Positions 58,954-64,000 of a stretch of DNA of 64,000 nucleotides are shown one piece after another. Where the stretch lies: the NCBI GenBank assembly GCA_030549775.1, contig CM060172.1:130933122-130997121 (forward strand), read 5' to 3'. Below the pieces are notes generated by a model. The model saw only the letters and a program-made list of their open reading frames with translations. It made no database searches and was not told the DNA's origin. The stretch is from Tamarix chinensis (taxonomy: Eukaryota; Streptophyta; Magnoliopsida; Caryophyllales; Tamaricaceae). Positions within the stretch are counted from its first letter, which is position 1, and each line of letters begins with the position of its first letter. The position numbers and the translations under genes are program-made.

Positions 58954-59797
58954 AAATATGAACTCATAAGTGGTGATCGACTTAAAAGGAGGGAAATGAG
59001 GAGGAGGTGATGTGACGATGGCATTGGGTTGCTAAAGAAGGTGACTCAGTAGGGTTGTGGTTGTGAGGGAAGATAATGTAGGCTGGAGGGAGGCATCAAC
59101 AAAGGTTACCACAATAGGGAGCAACAATGGAAAGAATTGTCGTAACCTAGGGGGATGGGTGTATTGGGGCATGTCATAGAAGTGCATAAGGGTAAAGGGA
59201 AGGATATGTAAAGGAGAGTGAATGGGGTGTGCTTGGCCTAATGGGGAAAAAAGGAAGAGTTAGCATGCATGGCATTACAAGGGGAATGCTCAAGTGTAGA
59301 TGGCATGTTTGGGGTGCATTGAAAAGGGTGTTTGGATGGTGGGGTTGGCTAAGGGAGAAGGAGAAGAAAAGAAAGAAGAGAAATAGGATGGGCTAGATAG
59401 GCTAAGGGAGAGAAAGAAAAAAGAAAGAAGTGAGCTAAGGTGTAGGGGGAGAACAAGAAAGAAAAGGGGGGGGGGAGGAAAAGTGAAAATAAAGAAAAGG
59501 AAAAAGAAAATAAATGTAGAATTAGAATTAGGCTTAGATTTAGGATAAAGTTAAAATTAATTTATTTGGATTTTGAGGTATCCAATAAGAAAAAATGAAC
59601 CGAGCAAAATTTATCAATTTAGGATGAATTTAAATAAAAAGGAAAATGATAAAATAATTGGGATATATTTTATTTAAGAATTTATCTAAAATTGTGGGTT
59701 AAGGGTTAAAAAATAATTAAGCTAATATTTAAGGCTTAGGTTTTCGGATAAAAGGCTAAACATTTAAAATTAAGGTTATGAAATTTTGGGTGTTACA

Positions 59798-62134
59798 ATT
59801 AGTTTCTCATCCTTTTCCACCGATTATTTCTTAGTTTAAGTACTTTTAATGCATACTCCAACTTCCAAATATTTCCTTTGTTTTGTGGCCCTATACCCCT
59901 CAAACCTACCTTGACTTTTGCTTTCCTATCAATCTGTGATGCTTTTTACCCACTTTAAGCAGTTTCAACAACTAATTTTCTCGTACTTTATTCCTCTTCC
60001 TTGATGTGTTGGATTCCTTGAAAAGAATACTCCATAAACCATCCACTTACCCATTGTTATCTGTGCTTTTCCCCTCTTTTTTAGCCCCCAAACCGTCTAT
60101 AAACCATCAATTTTTATATTAATCTTAATGATATTTCTCAAGTTTTTTGTGAAGGCGATCAAGATTCAATTTATAAGGTGATCAACTTGGTCCTTTTTGA
60201 TTAAAATCTTAGGAATTTTGGTAATTAACCTTTAGAAGTAGAATTCTATACTAGGTGTGTTATATGTTATTTTATGTATGATTAGCTTTATTTGATTTTA
60301 AGCATGAAAAAATATATTGAAAAATCTTATATGGATAGTGTATGTTGCAGTCTTATGAGTATAAGCATGAAAATTGGATAAGGAAATTTTTTATGTGATT
60401 TTAAAATGTTATTATGTATGTTGAAACTTAGATGAACACATTGTTAATACGTAACAAATAGTCATGATGAATATGTAGTAGAGATATGATGAATATGCCT
60501 TGACTTGAATAGTTTGGCTCTCAGCCTTGATATTTTATGTGGGTTTTAGTTGTTTTAATTTTATATAATTATTCCATTGTATGTATAATACGGCATAGAT
60601 GCTAAGGAGTGAATTTTGTAGAATTTAGAGTACATTTGGATTTTAGGTTCTAGGACACCTATTTGGCCATCGGTATTTTAGAGACTTTAGATTGTTTTTT
60701 AAGTTTTAAGGGTAGCATTGTTTTCATTGGGTAATTTACATAAAATTTGGTACTTAATGTACTATGATTTTTTTGTTTAGAGTAAGTTATGAATTTTATA
60801 AGTTTTAAGGTGGTTTTAAGTGAATTAGGGCATTTTGGTAATCATAATTTAATTTTGGAATTTTTGAGATCTTAGTGAATATTAGGTTAAGAGACTAAGT
60901 TTAAATGGATAAGTGTGATAATTGGGTGGTGATTGAGTGGACTTAGAGACCTTAATTAAAGTGGATAGTTAAGCTAATAAAGGGTGGTTTTGATATATTG
61001 TGTAATCTTAGTATTTTTAGACTTAGTATCTATATTTAATGTTCATTTTAGGAAAATAATATTTTTAAGTGTAACACTTTTAGCCTGAAATATGTCTTTC
61101 TTAATCTTAAATAAATTGGTTGGTCTTGAGTCATATTAGTCATCTTATATGCACTTGAATTGTTTAAATGATTTTAGCTTTATATGTGAACCCTAGTGTA
61201 ATCTTTGCATATTGGTTGAATTGCAGTCAACTAGTGACTTAGTCAACCATTGACTTAGGTTTTGAGCATTAACCCTCGTCTTGAATAAATGGAATTAATA
61301 ATTGTTGAGATCTAAATTAAAAATGGGTCATTCATGACATAAAACTTGAATTTTAATGTCTCAATAATATAGATCGGGCTTTAACATCTCGTATATTAAA
61401 TTGGGACTTAATGACATGTTGTTGGGCTTTTGAGATTTAAATGGTTGGGTCTTGATTCCTTAATAGATCAAGTGTATGAATATTATTGAAACTTAATACA
61501 TAAGTGGGTTGTGTTGGTGGAAGTGATTAAGTGTTATTCTATAGGCCTTGATTATTGTTGACCTAAGTCTTTAATAAAACCTTAATCATTTAAAGCATAA
61601 GATCTTGATTCAAGACTAATGGCACTTGGGGTAGCTACTGGAGCATAGGTTTATCATCCAATTAAAACTATTTTGGTGTTTTTCTTCTCTGTGATGTCGG
61701 GTGCCTTTTGTGAGGTATAGGATGACCTTTTCTACTTTATACAAGCCATAGGCCCTATATATGAATTATTAGGGGTTTATGGTTTTTTGTTTAGGCGAGC
61801 TAGCTAGACTAGTTTCATTGTCCACTAGGTAGAAGAGTTGTAGATGAGGTAATTATTTGAGTATCCGTCTTCAAGTTAATATAAAATACTAGTAGTGATC
61901 ATAATAATAAATTAAAAGAATTAATGAAACTTATCTATCCATATGTTCATATTACACTATCATATGCTTGATGGATGAATTATCTTCCTTATATTTAACA
62001 TCTTTATGAATTATGTTGTAATTATGTTATTGCATGTTCTATCACTTTATTTGCATGACCCTTGTACATAATGTTATCTATTTAAAATAGTTGTGTAACT
62101 CAATACAATATATGTCCTAATACTACACTTTTAT
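59798..62134 (+). other. Right part of tentative unit P; AT-rich, no gene
   Basis: No open frame above about 60 codons. Continues from 54179. Near 62000-62130 phrases (TTATTGCATGTTC, TTTGCATGACC, ACTCAATACAATAT) resemble B around 18050-18140. Ends where N begins. Confidence 0.35.
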
Positions 62135-62233
62135 TGTAACACCCCCAAATTTACTACTGAAAAATTTCGTTTAATTAAAAGAGTTTAACAGAAGCGAAAA
62201 GATAAAACCGTAAATTCGGGGGCATTACCGCCA

Positions 62234-62279
62234 CACTTAGTACCAGATCGGTTCACTCCTACCGTCCCAGTACTAAGTG
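62234..62279 (-). repeat. Terminal stem-loop of unit N
   Basis: CACTTAGTAC (62234-62243) and GTACTAAGTG (62270-62279) form a perfect 10-bp stem with a 26-nt loop, the same arm and loop sizes as in B. Confidence 0.7.
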
Positions 62280-62849
62280 CTAAATAAGGTTAACATTAAA
62301 CACGAGTCATTAATAAAAACACAAGTCGTTAGTAAAGCACAAGTCATACAGAAATCAGAGTGCGGTTTAGGATTACAAACCAAAGAGTAAGTGGCTAGAG
62401 TTTATCAAAACATAAAGCATAGTACAAAACACAACTAAAATATGATAATACATGGTCCAATAAAAGAAACAGAGTCCAGTCGAGTCGCTCTCGATCCCCA
62501 AGTCAGGTCTAGGCTCAACGCTCAGCCCCACCCGATGCCTCGTAAGTGTCGTAGGCATCGAAGACGTCATCCCCTACCTGCCCAAACTCAGATGGGTCTT
62601 CTGCTCGTGGGAATGAGTAGTACCCATGAAACGGGTGATCAATACGCTACGTACTGAGTAAGGTAACAGATGTGCTAAGGCCAGCATACAAGACACACAA
62701 CACAGTATACATGGCATAATCACATGAGCAACATGTAGTAAAATAGATAATAAAGGCCAGCTACGGTCCAGATAGACTTATTCTTTAGATCTCTGGTAAA
62801 TATAGAGTCGATTCACATCATAGTCTTTATCAATCCAGGTGAGTGCGGG

Positions 62850-63150
62850 AACCCCACTATTATAGCCGGTGGGTCGGTCATGCAGGGCAAAATGCTCCTG
62901 CCTACTATTATTCGCCGGTGGACCGGTGATGTAGGGCAAAATGCTCCTGGCCACTATTATTCGTCGGTGGACCGGTCTGGCCCCGACTCACATGGTGTTT
63001 CACTATAATTACTTCGTCTCTTTCCCATGTCTTATCACAATTATGTTTGGTTTGTTGAGCACGAAAACCCCCACTATTATAGCCAGTGGATCGGTCATGC
63101 AGGGCAAAATGCGCCTGGCCACTATTATTCGCCAGTGGACCGGTCTAGGC
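62850..63150 (-). repeat. Five-fold CCGGT cassette of unit N
   Basis: Five copies of CACTATTATTCGCCGGTGGACCGGT-type sequence (variants GCCGGTGGGTCGG, GTCGGTGGACCGG, GCCAGTGGATCGG), separated by spacers with AGGGCAAAATGCTCCTG. Same count and layout as in B. Confidence 0.8.
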
Positions 63151-64000
63151 TCGGCTCAACAATCTTTCTCTTTAAATGGATAGTATCTTATTCGTGTCTT
63201 ATTCAATAAGCAATTCGCCCTTGACATGCATGTCACCAACATTCTACCTCTATCCTCTCAAGGGGGGTCGTCCCATATCTTAAGACTCATGCGCCCCTTC
63301 TCACGCCCCGGCATCCATTCCCCCTTACACTTACGCATAATGAAAACCAATTCCTAAGGGTGTGGGATTAGGGCCCATCACCTCATGACCTCAAACACCA
63401 CCTACTATCTCCCTCTAGGGTTTTCCCTTGAAAACCCTAATTAGACCTATGTGGCCCAAATTTCTCTCACTTACACTACCATTACTTCATTCATCGCCCA
63501 TATCTCATCTCAATTAGATCCAATCCCAAAAAATATCACTTTACCTCTCAACTTCGCATGTGACCGGAAAAACCCTAGGTGGCCACCTCAAACCCTAGTA
63601 CCTTTCTTCTCCCACAAGCAACCTCTCCCTTTTCCCCCAAAATCTCTTCTCTCCCATGGAACCCATACTCACCCTTTATATAATAAATTCTCACTCTTAA
63701 CCCGTACTTCACTCTCGCTTAATCATTTTTACTTCCACATTTTTCATATTACTGCTTCCTCCCAAAACCCTAATCAGGTCCCTTATACACCCTTACACCG
63801 GTCTACGTACTATTTTTCATCCCAAGTCTCCAATCACTCCACAATTCTCCCCCTAACTTATTTACACCCTAAATCAACTTTTCTCACGTAAAGATCACCC
63901 CCATGCAAGTTTTATCCATCCCATGCAAACAAACAAAGTCCCCATGCAACTTTTAAGATTCCCATGCATGGTTTCCATCTCTCATTCATTTTGGTCATTC

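Larger units (their letters stand above)
54180..59797 (-). mobile_element. LTR-like unit F, with an Athila-type fragment G inside
   Basis: Ends TGTAACACCTC and TTTTGGGTGTTACA. Flanks GTTAG (54175-54179) and ATTAG (59798-59802) differ by one base, a probable 5-bp target duplication. The first 600 bp match unit H. A segment of about 2.5 kb (56457-58953) is foreign; without it F would be about 3.1 kb. Two 20-bp copies of AAAAATTACACATCAAAACC at 56337-56356 and 56436-56455 lie just left of the foreign segment and may mark a repair junction. Confidence 0.65.
62135..64000 (-). mobile_element. LTR-like unit N, left portion (continues past the window)
   Basis: Starts TGTAACACCCCCAAATTTACTACTG and reads as the inverse of the right half of B, in the same order: stem-loop (62234-62279), conserved block (62490-62660), five CCGGT cassettes (62850-63150), and C/T-rich part with AAACCCTAA (63410-63960). 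It is closer to B than A, D or F are. The small frames here (62442-62657, 62941-63183, 63451-63891) follow the repeats and have no domain. Confidence 0.75.

Noticed and set aside
63451..63891. 146-codon frame in unit N
   Set aside because: The same position in B, A and D is C/T-rich non-coding sequence with AAACCCTAA phrases, and the frame is not kept in those copies.

Overview
This is a repeat-dominated stretch of a flowering-plant nuclear genome. Evidence: a nuclear gene with short GT-AG exons, Ty3/gypsy retroelements of the Reina, Tat and Athila lineages, an En/Spm (CACTA) DNA transposon, a Stowaway-type MITE, and long AT, GA and CA microsatellites. A short cluster of TTAGGG (not TTTAGGG) repeats at 29.4-29.6 kb is a weak hint of Asparagales-type telomere sequence, but not enough to name a species.

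Layout. 1-1861: 3' end of a Reina-type chromovirus (integrase plus chromodomain) and its short 3' LTR, + strand. 3021-6131, minus strand: the only host gene found, an organellar-type elongation factor P with seven recoverable exons, including 31-nt and 14-nt exons; its last exon(s) lie beyond the Reina insertion or are lost. 6.4-50.1 kb: a stack of nested elements. Its core is a degenerate Tat-lineage retrotransposon (L, minus strand, about 10.7-44.5 kb). L is split at the integrase by three layers of about 4-kb LTR-like units (13663-21634), and in gag by a second gypsy element K (LTRs at 25918-26869 and 42325-43133). K is in turn split inside RNase H by a 10.2-kb CACTA transposon (28279-38482, target duplication TAT). 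44.5-64 kb: further LTR-like units (D, E, F, P, N), an AT-rich tandem array, and a truncated Athila-type fragment (gag, primer binding site, LTR) at about 56.46-58.95 kb.

The CACTA element is the best-preserved mobile element. It has 14-bp inverted termini, dense subterminal AATAACGGTT inverted pairs, an unrecognised 157-codon ORF, a TNP2-type transposase gene (one frameshift, one stop), and an 11-exon second gene whose frame runs from a DNA-binding-like N-terminus into a C-terminal Ulp1/C48 cysteine protease, broken only by one extra T in a T-run.

The most numerous repeats are non-coding units with termini like TGTAAYACCCC and GGGGTRTTACA. Two copies have matching 5-bp target duplications and lengths of 4000 and 4068 bp. 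They share a candidate TATA promoter, a tandem CCGGT-cassette, a block around ACTCAATACGTAGCG, and a terminal stem-loop with one compensatory change between two copies. I read them as solo LTRs, or a large non-autonomous LTR family, of a retroelement whose coding part is not in the window.

Limits: everything was read by eye. Exon borders rest on GT/AG sites, phase and family similarity, and boundaries of degenerate elements are approximate.
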